From Hepsetus odoe (lineage: Eukaryota > Chordata > Actinopteri > Characiformes > Hepsetidae), in assembly GCA_017165825.1 (NCBI GenBank), contig CM029372.1:21591111-21655110 (forward strand): a DNA stretch of 64,000 nt, read 5' to 3'. Position numbers and translations under genes: made by a program. This document shows, piece by piece, positions 20,662 to 33,103 of this stretch. The notes beneath the pieces were generated by a model that was not told where the DNA came from, did no database searches, and saw only the letters and a program-made list of their open reading frames with translations. How positions within the stretch are numbered: the first letter of the stretch is position 1; each line of letters begins with the position of its first letter.

Positions 20662-22460
20662 TCTTAAAATTTTCCATTATCTATATTTCCCTTCATTTTT
20701 GACATTTCAAGTTGTGCTGTTTATTTTTTTCTTGTCCAGCATTATATTAGTAAAGTCAGATGTGCTTGCTTAGATTGAATGACACTGGGATTAAATTGTA
20801 TTAATAAAAGCTAGATTTTTCTTCCGGCTGTATTCATTTCCCATGTGAAGGTGTGAGAATGCCCAAAATGAGAGAAAATCAAGCTGCTCATCCGAGAAAC
20901 TGGATGTATAGTGTAACATACCACGGAGTTATTAGCTGGAGTTTTAGAAGGAAGACTCCAGCGATGTTTTCTGTCTCACACTACTTTCACACTTGCTGTA
21001 TGCTGATCTGCTGTTAATTTAATTTGTAAATTGTAGACTCCTAGCCTGGTTTAAAAAAAAAAAAAAAAAAAAAGGATTCATTTCTGGCATCTGGTATAAA
21101 ACTAATTTTAATCTAGGCATATTAATGTCTATTCCAAATTAATCTTCTACTAATTATGTATAATTACAATTACATATGCAGCAGAAGTGATCTTTTATCA
21201 GTTACAGATGAGCAAATTCCCTTAAGCTTTTAGTCTGAGAAGCACAATTTGCAGTGGAGATTTTAGGATAAACGGAAAAACTGAGCCATTAGTCTGAAAT
21301 GAAAGTTAAGGCTGATGATCACAACTGTTAACTCCCCATCCTATGTTTATCCTGAATTACAGTAAGTCATGCTGCACATTTGTTCACCCATTTTAATAAT
21401 GAATACTCTATACAAATAGAATTAGACACAACTTTCAAGAATAGATTTACATTTTTAGAATGTTTTCATATTTTGTGGTGTGTGCTGTCAGTTAAACAGT
21501 AATAGGCAGACACAAATCCCATTCAGGCGTTTAATGTTGTTAATTATAGATTGATGGAATGATGTGAAGTATTCTTCACCTTTAAATGTCAAAACTAGAT
21601 TATTACAACTTAGTTTCTTAAAATCTTTTAAAATACCGATCAGAGGATGTTCTTTTAGTGTCCAGGCTTTGGCATGATCGAATGATAATCTTGAACTCTT
21701 ATTTTTTGGTTAAACACTGTCGTCATGAATGTCTTCCAGTAAGGTCTGCATAACAATGTACAAAACCTATATGAAGTCATGATGCTACACATATTTAATT
21801 AAAACAACTAATGAGGAATTACCATATCTGGGCTAGATGTAAAGATGTGCGTCTGTAATTTTAGTTCATGGAGTTTAGCTTTTAAGGTTAAGAAAAGAAA
21901 CAAAATGCCTAAAAGACACCCCTTTGAGTAGGAGCAAATGAGTTTTTTTCATCAAAGATTTAGAAAGTTTGGCCTCTATTAGCTCTGACTATACCTTTAT
22001 GTATCTTTATCTCCTGCTCATTAACAATTCTGTGATGCTTGCCAGGCTTTAAAAGCTCATCTCAAGATGCCTCACAGTTGAGGTCTACATCAAACCTTGT
22101 TTGAAATATTTATTGCAGTAGGGGCTTGCCACATATCAGAAACCACCTGCCACAGGCTAAACCATCCTCTGAGTCTCCTTGATCCTTTAGTTTCATTTTA
22201 GGTTTCGTCTCGCTTTAGTGTCTCTCAGCCCTTCTCCTATGATTATTTTTTTTTTAGCTTTCCTCAAGGTGGTTGGTTAACCTTAATAATGGAGGGTTGA
22301 CCAGATTCTCTCCTTTTGATCCTTCTTTCTTCTCCATATCAACCCTACATGAGTGTGAGAAATGTAGTTGTGGACCTTAAAGATGGGCAATTCCTGTCTA
22401 CAAATCTTATATTTAGTATTTTATATATATTTTTTAATAAATGTAACATATTTAACACAC
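20662..22460. other. intron 1, unique AT-rich
   Basis: A poly-A tract lies at 21052-21073. No exon candidate with both splice sites was found. Confidence 0.45.
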
Positions 22461-22464
22461 ACAA

Positions 22465-22661
22465 AAGGTGGTGGTGGTCTAGTGGTAGGATACTCGTCTA
22501 TGGATTAAGAGGTCTCGGGTTCGAGTCCCACCTCCAGCACCACCACCATTGGGTTCCTGAGCAAAACCCTTAGCCTCAAGTTGCTCCATAGTGTCCCTGT
22601 AATCAGGAAATAAAAGTCACTCTAAATAAGAGCGTCTGCGGAATGCCATAAATGTAAATGT
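22465..22661 (+). mobile_element. SINE family C (V-SINE/HE1-like), full length
   Basis: Head GGTGGTCTAGTGGTAGGATA, B box GGTTCGAGTCC, CCATTGGGTTCCTGAGCAAA, GTGTCCCTGTAATCAGG, then AAGAGCGTCTGCGGAATGCC and the tail ATAAATGTAAATG. This 3' end is known from widespread fish V-SINE/HE1-type elements. Confidence 0.88.
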
Positions 22662-22664
22662 TAT

Positions 22665-24380
22665 ATTTCATATCCTGATGAAAAGTGAAAGTACACTCAT
22701 TCAGTAATGGCAATTGGTCACTGCAGTCTTTTATTAATGAACTGCAATGTTAGCAGGCTTGTCATCTATTAATTTAAGGTGTTTAGAACTGTTTGACCAT
22801 TAATTGTGAAGGCTGTCACTTCATATTTGATGAAATTGTTAACTGCGATGCAGTTTGTGGGCACAATCTTTACCCCACTTAGCATGAATTTCACATTCGA
22901 TCCCACCAAAACAATCAGAAAGTCTTAAAGACAGGATTCCCAGAGCAGCGCCAGAGAAGATTGTGTCATTGTCCAGTTATGGACTGCATGCTATATGCTT
23001 TTGTTTCGCTTAATCCAGTCTGGGATATGTTTCTTTTTAGCTTGTGTACCATCTGAACCATATCAAATGCAGTGGCTGCAGCAACAGCTAGAAAATCTTC
23101 TCCCAAAAGATTCCGACCGAGACTCTAATTGCATGTAGGCCAATCTCACTGAAAAGATAATTCAAATGGAACAGACGAGGACTGTGGTTCAAACAGGTCT
23201 GAAACGTGGCCCGAATGAGCTCCAGAAATCCATTAGCTTTCATCCTCGTCACACCTATTGTTTGTTTGTACATTTCTCTATTAGAATGCTGTCATTGGAC
23301 ATTTCCAGGTGGCTTATGTAATTTGAACACACCACTGTCGCTTCTCTCTTTTTCATGGCCAAGGCAAAGGAATAGAAACGGACCAGCCTTTCTCTTTTGA
23401 CATTCCACTGATAAGGTAATCAATGAACCATGGTTCATCGTTGAATGAAAGATGTGCGCGCGTGTATGTTGAATATAAATAGGCTTCCTGTCACTGGGAG
23501 ATTCGATGTGCATTTGAATTTCACACTCACTTTGATAATAAAATTTTTGACATGTTAATTTTACCCTGGATAAGATGATAGACGTCAGCTACCTTTTTTT
23601 TGTGGTATTTAATTTTCCTCTTGCTTTTCTTCAGCGCTAAATTTGTCAGCTTTGCTTAGGCATAACAAAGCGACAGCCATTAAAATGCCACAGTAAGCAC
23701 TTTCATATGTGTACCGTCTAAAACTGTAAAGTTAAAGAGTCCAAAAGAAGACTTCTGTGGTATTGAAAAGTCTGAGACATGGAAGGATCATTTGCTGTGC
23801 TGAAATGTCAGAGAGACGAGAAACAGTAATGAGCATGCAGAGATCCAAATATGACACTTGTGCAAAAGTCTCAAAGGTTTGTGTCTGACAAACGTGTTGG
23901 TTGAAAGATAGTATCTGCAGACAACGTACTGTGACAGAAATGCACTGGACCACTACATATGGAAGCTCTGAGAAGACATTTGCTCACTGCTGTGCTTATG
24001 GATGGTAGAATCTTTTAGAAATAGCTGAACTTCACAGAGGTTGCCTGGATTAGTGAGTTATTGCATCCCTTATGTATGAACCTTGAGGTCTCATAGGTGC
24101 TCAACTGAACTGAACTTGAGACTGAGCTTAAGGCTGTGCTTTCATTAAGGTCTTTATATTCTCATACCTAATGTCACATTAGATATTGTGAAATGCCAGC
24201 GTTCCCAACCATTAACTAATGATGAAGAAGTTCAAATTAATCTGTGCAGATTTAGGAGACATTTATTGCTGTACATACTGAATACAAATCACATCAAAAA
24301 AGTAAAAGACATCCCATGTGTTATTATTTAAAGTAAGGGTAAAGCTGGCCAAGATGTCATACTGACACTATATCATATTC
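22665..24380. other. intron 1, unique, includes a low-repeat conserved-looking block
   Basis: No exons found. The block 23080-23420 is repeat-free and rich in TAATTG-, TAATTT- and GATAA-type motifs; see findings. Confidence 0.4.
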
Positions 24381-24384
24381 TTTT

Positions 24385-24832
24385 TCTCCTTTCGGCTGCT
24401 CCCATTAGAGGTCACCACAGTGAACGATCTGTCTCCATTTCTTCCGGTCCTCTACAACTTCCTCCTTCAAACCAACTGCCTGCATGTTCTCTCACATCAA
24501 ATCCATAAACCTCCTCTTTGGTCTGCTTCTCCATCTTCAACGGTATCCTCCTCATCTGTCCTCGGCTCACGTCCAAACCTACGCAGTTTCAGTTCTCTGA
24601 CTTCGTCTTCAAATCATTCAATCTGAGCTGTTCCTCTAATAAACTCATTCCTGAACTTGTCCAATGCAAATCTCACCATCTTTAACTCTTACACCTACAG
24701 CTCCACCACCTGTCTTTTCTGCACCACCGTTCCTAACCTGTATGACACATCAGATCTCACTACCATCCTTTTGAGCTTCTCTTTCCCTCTTGCTGGTATC
24801 CATCTTTCACAGATCAACTCACTGATTATCAT
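24385..24832 (-). mobile_element. RTE-like LINE, 5'-truncated 3' end
   Basis: The low-coordinate end carries GGTCACCACAGTGAACGATC, the shared LINE 3' terminus. Reading minus, it continues into the C-terminal region upstream of the KRRGRPK block for about 450 bp, with frameshifts and an internal deletion around 24525-24550. Confidence 0.75.
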
Positions 24833-25461
24833 TGATTGAATAAGCAGCTGTGTCTGTTTTATTCAGCTGGTTTGAAAATCTGGTCCCATGTCAAGGTGTT
24901 AACTTCTCCTGCCCTTTTTCCCAGGAGGATCCATACACGCAGTTGTGTAGACTGACTAAAACAAGCTCTGTTCAATAGCTTTTGAAAGCTTTTTTCCAGT
25001 TGGCTTGGGTCTTAAATTCAAAATTGATGCCCTGGTACCTTGGGGTAAACACAAAGGTGGCTGCTTAAGTTTTTTTTTTTGTTTTGTTTTGTTTGTTATT
25101 TTTTGCTTTTTGTTTTTTTCTTGGTATTGATGTGCAATCAAGAGTCCAAGTGAAATTATCGTTGTTCCTTGCTTCAGCTCTGCACTTTATGGATTTGTCC
25201 CAGCTGTTGCTGTTTTCTTGTTTGGATCAATGTAATCACGTTCAGATAAATAAAACATAAAGAATATAAAGCAAATCAGATTTTTCCTCCTGTGCTGCTA
25301 CTCCAGTGAATATTTAGAAATATTTAGAAATACAAAAAAGTGAAATCAATAAATAACACCATGCATATTTAGTGGGATGCTTTTTTTAGTGCCAAACATG
25401 GCCTCATATCATGTGAGTTATAAGAGCAGGCCATTAGTTATGCTGTTGACATACATATAGA

Positions 25462-25941
25462 CAGAAATATAAATAATGATGGTGTATTTTGATCAATTTA
25501 CAAAATGCAAAGTGAGCGAACAAAAGAAAAATCTAAATCAAATCAATATTTGGTGTTTCTACCTTTTGCCTTCAAACCAGCATCAGTTCTTCTGGCCCCC
25601 ACAGAGCCCTGATCTCAACATCATCCAGTGTGTCTGGATTACATGAAGAGGATGTGAGGAAGCTACATCCACAGAAGATCTGTGGTTAGTTCTCCAAGAT
25701 GTTTGGAACAACCTACCGGCCGAGTTCCTTCAAAAACTGTGTGCAAGTGTACCTAGAAGAACTGATGCTGTTTTGAAGGCAAAGGGTGGTCACACCAAAT
25801 ATTGATTTGATTTAGATTCTCTTTTGTTCATTCACTGCATTTTGTTGATTGATGGAAATAAATGATTAACACTTCTATTTTTGAAAGCATTCTTTGTTTA
25901 CAGCTTTTTTTCACACCTGCCTAAAACTTTTGCACAGTATG
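25462..25941 (+). mobile_element. CAGTACTGTG foldback element, copy 1 (left end missing)
   Basis: The right end is CACCTGCCTAAAACTTTTGC then ACAGTA. The left terminal 60 bp are absent, starting at about 25462. The interior includes CACAGAGCCCTGATCTCAAC and ATCATCCAGTGTGTCTGG, which translate to the Tc1-type P.SPDLN motif. Downstream codons give EDLWLVLQDVWNN, LPAEFLQKLC and KGGHTKY, the transposase C-terminus. Confidence 0.85.
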
Positions 25942-25944
25942 TTG

Positions 25945-27631
25945 TTAAAGTGCTGTGTGCTTATCTACATTGTTTACTTGGCTTTCAAAATACACGCAGA
26001 TGGTTCTCGTAGACCTGGCTAGTACCGATATGTTGTTCGTCATAACAGGGCTATCCCATGTGTTTAGAAACTGATACAACAACCCTAACTGATGAATAAT
26101 GTGTCAGTGCTGGGTAATTCAAGGCATTTGGCTAGATTGCGTTGTATATTTTGCCTTTTATCTATTTATTTTATTTTACTTTATATGAATATTATGGAGT
26201 CACTTTGTCCAGTGCTGACATGCAAACTGTTTTTTCAAAGTTATTCGAAAAGTAGCAATGTGATATATAAGCTATATCATAAGCTATATATAGTATATAT
26301 ATATAGTCATCCTGGGTGTAAATGCTTCTAATATGGATGAGGCTGAAATTGCTCTGTTTCTGAAAAGGATTAGGGTTAATCTGCTATTAAAATCTGTTGC
26401 ATATTCCTCATATATTCTCTGCATTCTGTGTTTTTTGATAGCTGTTTGAGTTATTTTAGTTGTTTTTAATAGTTATGTCTCTGATCCTGTTTTCTTTTTT
26501 TTTTCTTTTTACTGTTTTCTTTTTTTTTCATACAGAAAGAAGCCTGCCGATCCTGACCTCAAATGTGTTTTTGGCTGCCTTAGGGCACATTCATATATAT
26601 CGCAGAGACCATTACAGCGGTGAAACAATAGCCCAATTTAGCTGCCATTTATTTGTCTCTTCTTGACTACTGTTGTTCTTTGCTCGTCCCTGTTGTTTCT
26701 TTGAGCAGTGTCTTTCATCACAAAAGACTTTGTTGACCCTCAAGGGCAGCGGGGAAATGAGAAAAGATGTAGATGGGAAAAGATGCCACCTTCACCAATC
26801 AATAGGGCTGTTTGGTAGTCTATGCTTGTCTATCAGAGGAGCCTGCTATCTCTGTTCTGTGCAAAACAACAGACACTCTCTGAATATTGAGAGTTTTTTA
26901 GGATGCGATACTTTCCCGCAGGTGATCTAATCTGATTTATCATTTGGTCAATAAAATCTGTTTATAATGATCCTGTGGATTTATTGGTAGGGAGTAAATT
27001 CTGCTGATTAAAGCTGGTATTTAAAGGGCGTGTCAGCCCATTTATTTTAAATGACCACATCATTCAGTTTGATTTTGATGAACCGTTGTTGAGAACAGAT
27101 GTCTAAAATCAAATATAGCCTCTTTCTAAACTGCGATATGACCACTAAATGCACACATCTTCTGAAAATCTTCGCTCTAACTTCTTATAACAATCAGAAC
27201 AGTTTCTCAGGCATCAGATACCACATTTATTACATATTTATTGCATTTCTTGCATTTTGCATTAAACATTTCTTACCAACTTGCTGAGAACTCGTTAAGG
27301 TTTTCCACAATTATGCCATTATGCCAGGAAATACTTTGTTTATATTGATAAAATTATACATAAGATTTGAACAACGTGTAATTTTACTTAAAAGAATTGT
27401 TGTAAGACTTGAGTACATTTATTCTGTTTGTGTTAGTTTAAGAAATATTTTAGTTGAGAACCACAACAGTCAAATTTGACATTTGACATTTAACAGTTCA
27501 GAGATTACAATCACATCAGTCACACACTGTTTAAACGCTGTATTGAACACTTTGTTTATATTAATTAAATCCAAATCATCAGGAACTTCAGCTCTACTTG
27601 ACTATCTAAATGGTCTTCTACTGTTTTGCAG
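25945..27631. other. intron 1, unique, no gene seen
   Basis: The stretch 26270-26305 is an AT-rich TATA repeat. A polypyrimidine-AG at 26519-26539 has no matching donor. Confidence 0.4.
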
Positions 27632-27731
27632 AGACACTCGACGAGACTGGAACGATGACTGTCCTAATGGTCATGGTGTCACTTCCCCTTCCAAGCTGAG
27701 TCACGAAAGTGGTCAGGAGTTCTCTGAACTG
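27632..27731 (+). other. candidate internal exon 2 (100 bp)
   Basis: The acceptor is TACTGTTTTGCAG|AGACACTC and the donor is GAACTG|GTAAGTCAG, both close to consensus. One frame is fully open, beginning with a single base completing a codon and then reading DTRRDWNDDCPNGHGV and SPSKLSHESGQEFSEL, ending in phase 0. Exon 1 ends ATGAGCAG, so joining gives M-S-R-D-T in the same frame. If both later candidate exons follow, the frame soon stops, so the exon may be untranslated leader (it also contains ATG triplets in another frame that stop within it) or may splice to an exon I have not found. Product unrecognised. Confidence 0.65.
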
Positions 27732-27734
27732 GTA

Positions 27735-28845
27735 AGTCAGTGCCATTGGATTGGTTCTTCATCCTCAAGGTGATTAAATGCTGAAATTAAGTCTGTTCGA
27801 AATGGTCGTACAGTGCCCCCTTTTCATGACTATGTTCTCATGCTAGTCACATTCTTCTTATTGTCTAATGCCTGATAAATCAATCTGCATAATTCTGCAC
27901 GAGGTCACTGAGGTCTGTGCATACGCTCATGCTGATTTGTTTGCCACGGCTTTGTTAAAACATATTTATATGCAGATGAAGACATTTAGCTGGCATTAAA
28001 TCATAACCACTCATTCACTAGAAGGCTTGAGTTATGTAGCCATCGTTTTGCTCCCATAAATGCTCAGTTCCTCATCTTTTTAAAGTTGTTCTTTAAAGTT
28101 GTTTTTTTTCCCTTTGGGATGTGGGATTGACAGTTTAGTTGTTCCCTAAAGGCTTAGACATTGCAAGGTTCAAAGACTCATACTCCAACAGCTAACAGCA
28201 AAAGTTCACTCAGGTAGAAGAGATGTAATGCGTTTGTGCCTTTCCTATTTTTAGCACGAACATTTTAAATTCTGATTTACAACTAAATCTGTGCATTTTG
28301 CTTACTCAACTGTGAGGCTTATTCATTCAGTATTAGTAAATTAGGGTTTCACATTTTCAGATTACAGATTTTAGACTTTTTTTTTAATCTTTCTTAAAAG
28401 TCTAAACAATACATACAAATACTGTGCAAAAGTCTTCATTTCTTGAAATTTGTTTGGTAAATTAGACAGTAGGAAAAATGATTTATTGCAATATATGCAA
28501 ACATACATCTGATCTCTTTTAGTCGAGTTTGTTCATTCATCTTATGAAATCAGTCTTCAGGCTTCTTGAAGCCCAGAGCTCTTCTTTAGACATTCACTGC
28601 GTTTAGTTCTGTTCTCTCGGTGGTAAAATGGTGCCACGCTACTGTTTCTGAAACTGTTCAGATGCAGGGACCGGACTGAAAATGAGAGCCAAGCACTATA
28701 AAAGTCCTTCAGGAAACCTGAAGAATTATTCCTAAACAACAGAGTAAAAAACATGTCTGACTCTTTGGAAGCAAAACATGTAGAAATTACTTTAGCATAA
28801 TGCTGTATACTTTGGTACGATGCATGTATAATAGATAAACCTTCC
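27735..28845. other. intron 2, unique
   Basis: No exon or recognised repeat. Confidence 0.45.
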
Positions 28846-28850
28846 GCTGT

Positions 28851-28987
28851 TGAGAGTGCCCAAGGAGCATTGATGGGGACAGTATCTTGCTCAAGGGTTC
28901 CTCAGGGCAACCTCCTGGTCTGGGATTCAAACCCACAACCTTGTGATCCTGAGGCCTAGTCCCTAATCACTAGACCACTGCTGCCCC
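28851..28987 (-). mobile_element. SINE family A, 5' half
   Basis: The minus strand has GGGGCAGCAGTGGTCTAGTG, B-box-like GGTTTGAATCCC and GAACCCTTGAGCAAGATAC, then stops. The 3' half is missing. Confidence 0.85.
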
Positions 28988-29444
28988 AATTCAGAAATTA
29001 GATTATGAAGAAAACATCTTTTTATTTTGATTTAAGCCTACTGCAGAGGGCGATAGTTGTCAAGAACATGCGAACAAAAATGGCCATGGACTGACGCGTG
29101 CTACACAGATTGGTTGTTAATTGACTGCAAACCAGCTTGGCAGACACCATCAGTTGCCTTGAGCTGTTTTTCTGGCTGAACTAGAACCTTTATCCATTGG
29201 CCAGAATCATTTAGGTCATCAAAAAGCATGTTTTGAGAAATTCATGCATGCTATTAACAGGAAATATGTTCTCAATTAGTTCTGAATGAGTCCTCTCTTA
29301 CATTCACATCCACAACACACCTTTTATGAATCCAGTTGTATCTACTGCTACTTCTGCTATTTGTAGAAAGAGTAAAAGAGTGGAAAATGTAAGAGTTTAA
29401 TTTTAGAATTTGTCCATTTATAATTAAAACATGGTACTTTAATT

Positions 29445-29605
29445 GTTTGAATGTGTGTCGTCGTGGCCTCGTTGTGTTTCACAGTCTGTGTACTGAGTTT
29501 GGTTAATGCTTGTTTGTGTTTCACGTTTATTTAGAATAAATCCCTTTTCCATAATCCCGACTCCGCATTTCCATCCAGTCCGATCCACCACAGCGTGACA
29601 GTTAA
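29445..29605 (+). mobile_element. 3' end of an unclassified retroelement (candidate)
   Basis: TG/T-rich sequence leads to TTTAGAATAAATCCC, then CCCGACTCCGCATTTCCATC and CAGCGTGACAG. This is the type of terminus seen in abundant fish retroelements. A related terminus lies at 6440-6502. Confidence 0.4.
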
Positions 29606-29609
29606 TGCC

Positions 29610-29970
29610 CAGCTCTTAAACACTACTTGTCATTTCAGAGATGTCGATTTTACTGGACACACAGAGATGACCAGTTGTCAGTTCACACAAAGAACATTCT
29701 TTGCCCAGATTGTCAACTTTAGTCCCTTTCGAGCATCTGGAAGTTGGCCATCATACGCAAACTGCTAAAACACTCTGCGTACAATGACATAGAAAGAATC
29801 CATGACATGGTGTTTTTAAGATGTGCTACTTATTTTGAGTTTAAGAGGTAAAATGGTGTTTTAAGGTTTTCTCTTTTTCACTTATGAATTCGATCATTTG
29901 CGTATTTTCATTCACCCTGCTGTGGTTCAAATTTACATTTTTTACTATTAGATTAATTTTACGTAATATA
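29610..29970. other. intron 2, unique
   Basis: Nothing recognisable. Confidence 0.45.
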
Positions 29971-29972
29971 TA

Positions 29973-30920
29973 CAGTGCCTTGCAAAAGTATTCACCCACC
30001 CCTTGCCATTTTTCATGTTTTGTCGCTTCACAACCTGGAATTAAATTGGATTATTTAAGAGTTTGCAACATTTTATTTACAGAACATGCCTACAACTTTG
30101 AAGATGTATTTTTTTTTTGTTTGTTTGCTATTGTGAAGCAAACAACAAATAGGACAAAATAACAGAAAACTTCAGCGTGCATAACTATTCACCCTCTAAA
30201 GTCAGTACTTTGTAGAGCCACCTTTTGCAACAATTAGAGCTGCAAGTCTCTTTGGAGAAGTCTCTGTGAGCTTGCCACATCTTGCCATTGGGATTTTTGC
30301 CCATTCCTGAAGGCAAAACTGCTCCAGCTCCTTCATATTGGATGGTTTTCGCTTGTGATCAGCAATCTTCAAGTCTGAATCTCAATTGTATTGCGGTCTG
30401 GACTTTGACTAGGCCATTCCAACACATTTAAATGTTTCCCCTTAAACCACTGGAGTGTTGCTTTAGCAGCATGCTTCAGATCATTGTCCTGCTGGAAGGT
30501 GAACCTCCATCCCAGTCTCAAATCACAGGCAGACTGACACAGGTTTTCCTCAAGAATATCCCTGTATTTAGCACCATCCATCTTTTCCTCGACTCGGACC
30601 AGTTCCTCAGTCCCTGCTGCTGAAAAACATCTCCACAGCATGATGATGCCACCACCATGTTTCACTGTGGCGATGGTGTTCTTGGGGTGATGGGATGTGT
30701 TGGGATTGCGCCAGACATAGCATTTTCCTTGGTGGCTGAAAAGTTCAATCTGACCAGAGCACCTTCCTCCATGCATCTGGGGAGTCACCCACATGCCTTT
30801 GGGCAAACTCTAAACGTGCTTTCTTATTTTTAACATTAAGTAATGGCTTTTTTCTGGCCAGTCTTCCATAAAGCCCAGCTCTATGGAGTGTACGGTTTAT
30901 TGTGGTCCTATGGACAGATA
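29973..30920 (-). mobile_element. Tc1-like transposon relic (one end, C-terminal transposase)
   Basis: The low-coordinate terminus CAGTGCCTTGCAAAAGTATT is preceded by TA. The minus-strand frame 30806-30369 encodes a Tc1-type DDE transposase segment: TVKHGGGIIMLWRCFSAAGT, the second catalytic aspartate in FQQDNDLKHA, and WPSQSPDRNTIE with the final E. The first aspartate region is damaged (CSGQIELF). The frame breaks before the C-terminus (VAKGGSTKY-like sequence near 30200). The N-terminal third and the other terminus are lost at a junction with a SINE tail near 30920. Non-functional. Confidence 0.9.
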
Positions 30921-31012
30921 CTCACTCTGTGAGTGCTGGGATAGGCTCCAGCACCCCTGCGACCTTAATTAGGACAAGGGGCTATGAAAATTAGTGAGTG
31001 AGAGAAATTAAA
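30921..31012 (+). mobile_element. SINE family B tail fragment
   Basis: TGTGAGTGCTGGGATAGGCT, TTAATTAGGACAAGGGGC and GTGAGTGAGAG. It joins the broken edge of the Tc1-like relic directly. Confidence 0.8.
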
Positions 31013-31014
31013 CA

Positions 31015-32238
31015 TTTGAACATGTCTGTTAAACTCTCAGAATATCATCATTGTGGCCAGTCCTTCCTCTACAGTGCCATTTTTGGTTCAGCTCTTGGCA
31101 AACATGAAGTAAATCATTTTTTACAGAATGTGACAGTCTTCTGCTTCTAGCTGCCCTGTCCCAATATGTAATATAAGGGAAAGGACCAGTCCCCTGCATA
31201 TTTCTGTGAATGTTATTGTGCATTGTGACATTATAAGAAGTATTAGACATTGTGTAGCGATATTGAGATACTTTATAGGTCACATTTAGGCCACATTAAT
31301 AATGAGGGGCGAAGACAGAGCATGTGTTTGTTCATCTGTTTTATTTTTTATGAAATAGCTTCTACTCTTTTTCTTTCAAAAAGAGTCCAAAGTGTCCCTC
31401 TCATTTTTGAGTAGCTTTGAAAATGCATAAAAACTAAAGGTGGAGTTATCTGATAACAAGGGGATATTACTCTTTAAGACACAATATATTAAATATGTAC
31501 AGTCCACTGTATTAATAAGCTGCTTTTAAACACTTAAACTGAACATTTTAGTAAACAAGTTGGCTTTGTTTACTAAAAACATTGTGAGAAGAAGATCAGT
31601 TGAACAGTAACTCTGATAAATTGACCAACTTCCCACACATCAAATATTTCTCCCTGATAATAAATGAGTGTGTGGGTTAGTCAGTGGAGGAAAAAGGCTA
31701 TTGTGCTGCTGACGAAATCTGAAAGCCAAGGTATGGAAGAATAATGATGACTAAAAGCTTATTTTCCCAGACAGGCCTACGCTTTGCTTGATGTGGATTA
31801 AAGCACAGGTACTGGATGCAGAGGGGACAGGCCCAAGAATAGTTCTGCCTTGATTGTATCAATAAGCTTCTATCAAAGCGCTTGAATTCTTTATACAGCT
31901 CGGGAATAAACTCCTGGCTGTGAGATGCAGACAAATTACAGTTACGGCTGCCCTACTCTGTTTAAAGAAAAAAAAATGTAAAAAAGCAACAATCTCCTAC
32001 CTGTCTAGTGTTTGCTTTTTGAGAGTCATGTTTTTTTATAAGGAATAATCAGTTGTTTATTTATTTTATAATGGATAATATGTTAAAAAAATAATAATAA
32101 AAATAAAGGAAAAACTTTCCTTATTTTGATTATCATAGTGCTTAGATTAAGAAGTGCCAAATAATGTAAAATGAAAATGATGTAATGATATTTTATATGT
32201 ATAAGCCCAAGGTGTATAGAGAGAGTGACAGGTAGTTA
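31015..32238. other. intron 2, unique AT-rich
   Basis: No supported gene feature. Poly-A/AAT-rich tract near 32085-32107. Confidence 0.45.
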
Positions 32239-32240
32239 TA

Positions 32241-32783
32241 CAGTACTGTGCAAAAGTTTTAGGCAGGTGTGGAAAAAATGCTGTAAACAAAGAATGCTTT
32301 CAGAAATATGATATAATATAATGATTGTTTATTTTTATCAGTTTACAAAATTAACAAAAGAAAAATCTAAATCAAATCAATATTTGATGTTTCTACCTTT
32401 TGCCTTCAAACCAGCATCAGTTCTTCTGGCCCCCAGAGAGCCCTGATCTCAACATCATCCAGTGTGTCTGGATCACATGAAGAGACAGAAGGATGTGAGG
32501 AAGCTACATCCACAGAAGATCTGTGCTTAGTTCTCCAAACATCTTGGAGCCGAGTTCCTTCAGAAACTGTGTGCAAGTGTACCTAGAATAATTTATGCTG
32601 TTTTGAGGGCAAAGGGTGGTCACACCAAATATTGATTTGATTTAGATTTCTCTTTTGTTCATTCACTGCATTTTGTTGACTGATGAAAATTAATGATCAA
32701 CACTTCCAATTTTGAAAACATTCTTTGTTCACAGCACACCTGCCTTTTTTTCCACACCTGCCTAAAACTTTTGCACAGTACTG
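32241..32783 (+). mobile_element. CAGTACTGTG foldback element, copy 2 (both ends)
   Basis: Complete copy of 543 bp, starting CAGTACTGTGCAAAAGTTTT and ending in its reverse complement, with TA at both sides. The arms are related over roughly 200 bp: TCAAATCAATATTTGATG on the left pairs with ACCAAATATTGATTTGATTT on the right. The transposase C-terminal coding remnant is present but shorter, with a deletion before AGCCGAGTTCC. Confidence 0.92.
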
Positions 32784-32789
32784 TATATC

Positions 32790-33030
32790 GAATTATATAT
32801 CACAATAAATGTCCAAAATGTTTTTTAAGAAATTTTTAAGAAATTAGGTACCGTTTTCTCCAACAGCACCACCAATCCTTTTGTTTTGACTCTTGGAAAG
32901 GGAATTTACATCAGCAAACACTTACAAGATGCTGAAACCTGCTTGTTCATATTTTGACATTTGGAAATAAATATTGCACTGCATTAAGCAATTTTTATGC
33001 TGCAGTCTTTTCTCTTGTTGCTTTTGCCTT
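32790..33030. other. intron 2, unique
   Basis: Nothing recognisable before the microexon candidate. Confidence 0.4.
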
Positions 33031-33032
33031 AG

Positions 33033-33058
33033 TTTAGACAAGAAGAGCTGGGACAGAG
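33033..33058 (+). other. microexon candidate (26 or 21 nt)
   Basis: A long pyrimidine tract (TCTTTTCTCTTGTTGCTTTTG) ends in CCTTAG (33032) and TTTAG (33037). Only 21-26 bases later there is a strong donor GACAGAG|GTAAGG (33058/33059). The 21-nt version is frame-neutral and would read TRRAGTE from phase 0, the phase in which exon 2 ends. It may be a chance pairing. Confidence 0.25.
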
Positions 33059-33103
33059 GTAAGGACTGGATCTTGAAATGGATACCATTGCTGCAGGTTT
33101 ACA

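Noticed and set aside
26519..26770. Possible exon after a polypyrimidine tract at 26519-26539
   Set aside because: No consensus donor follows within a normal exon length.
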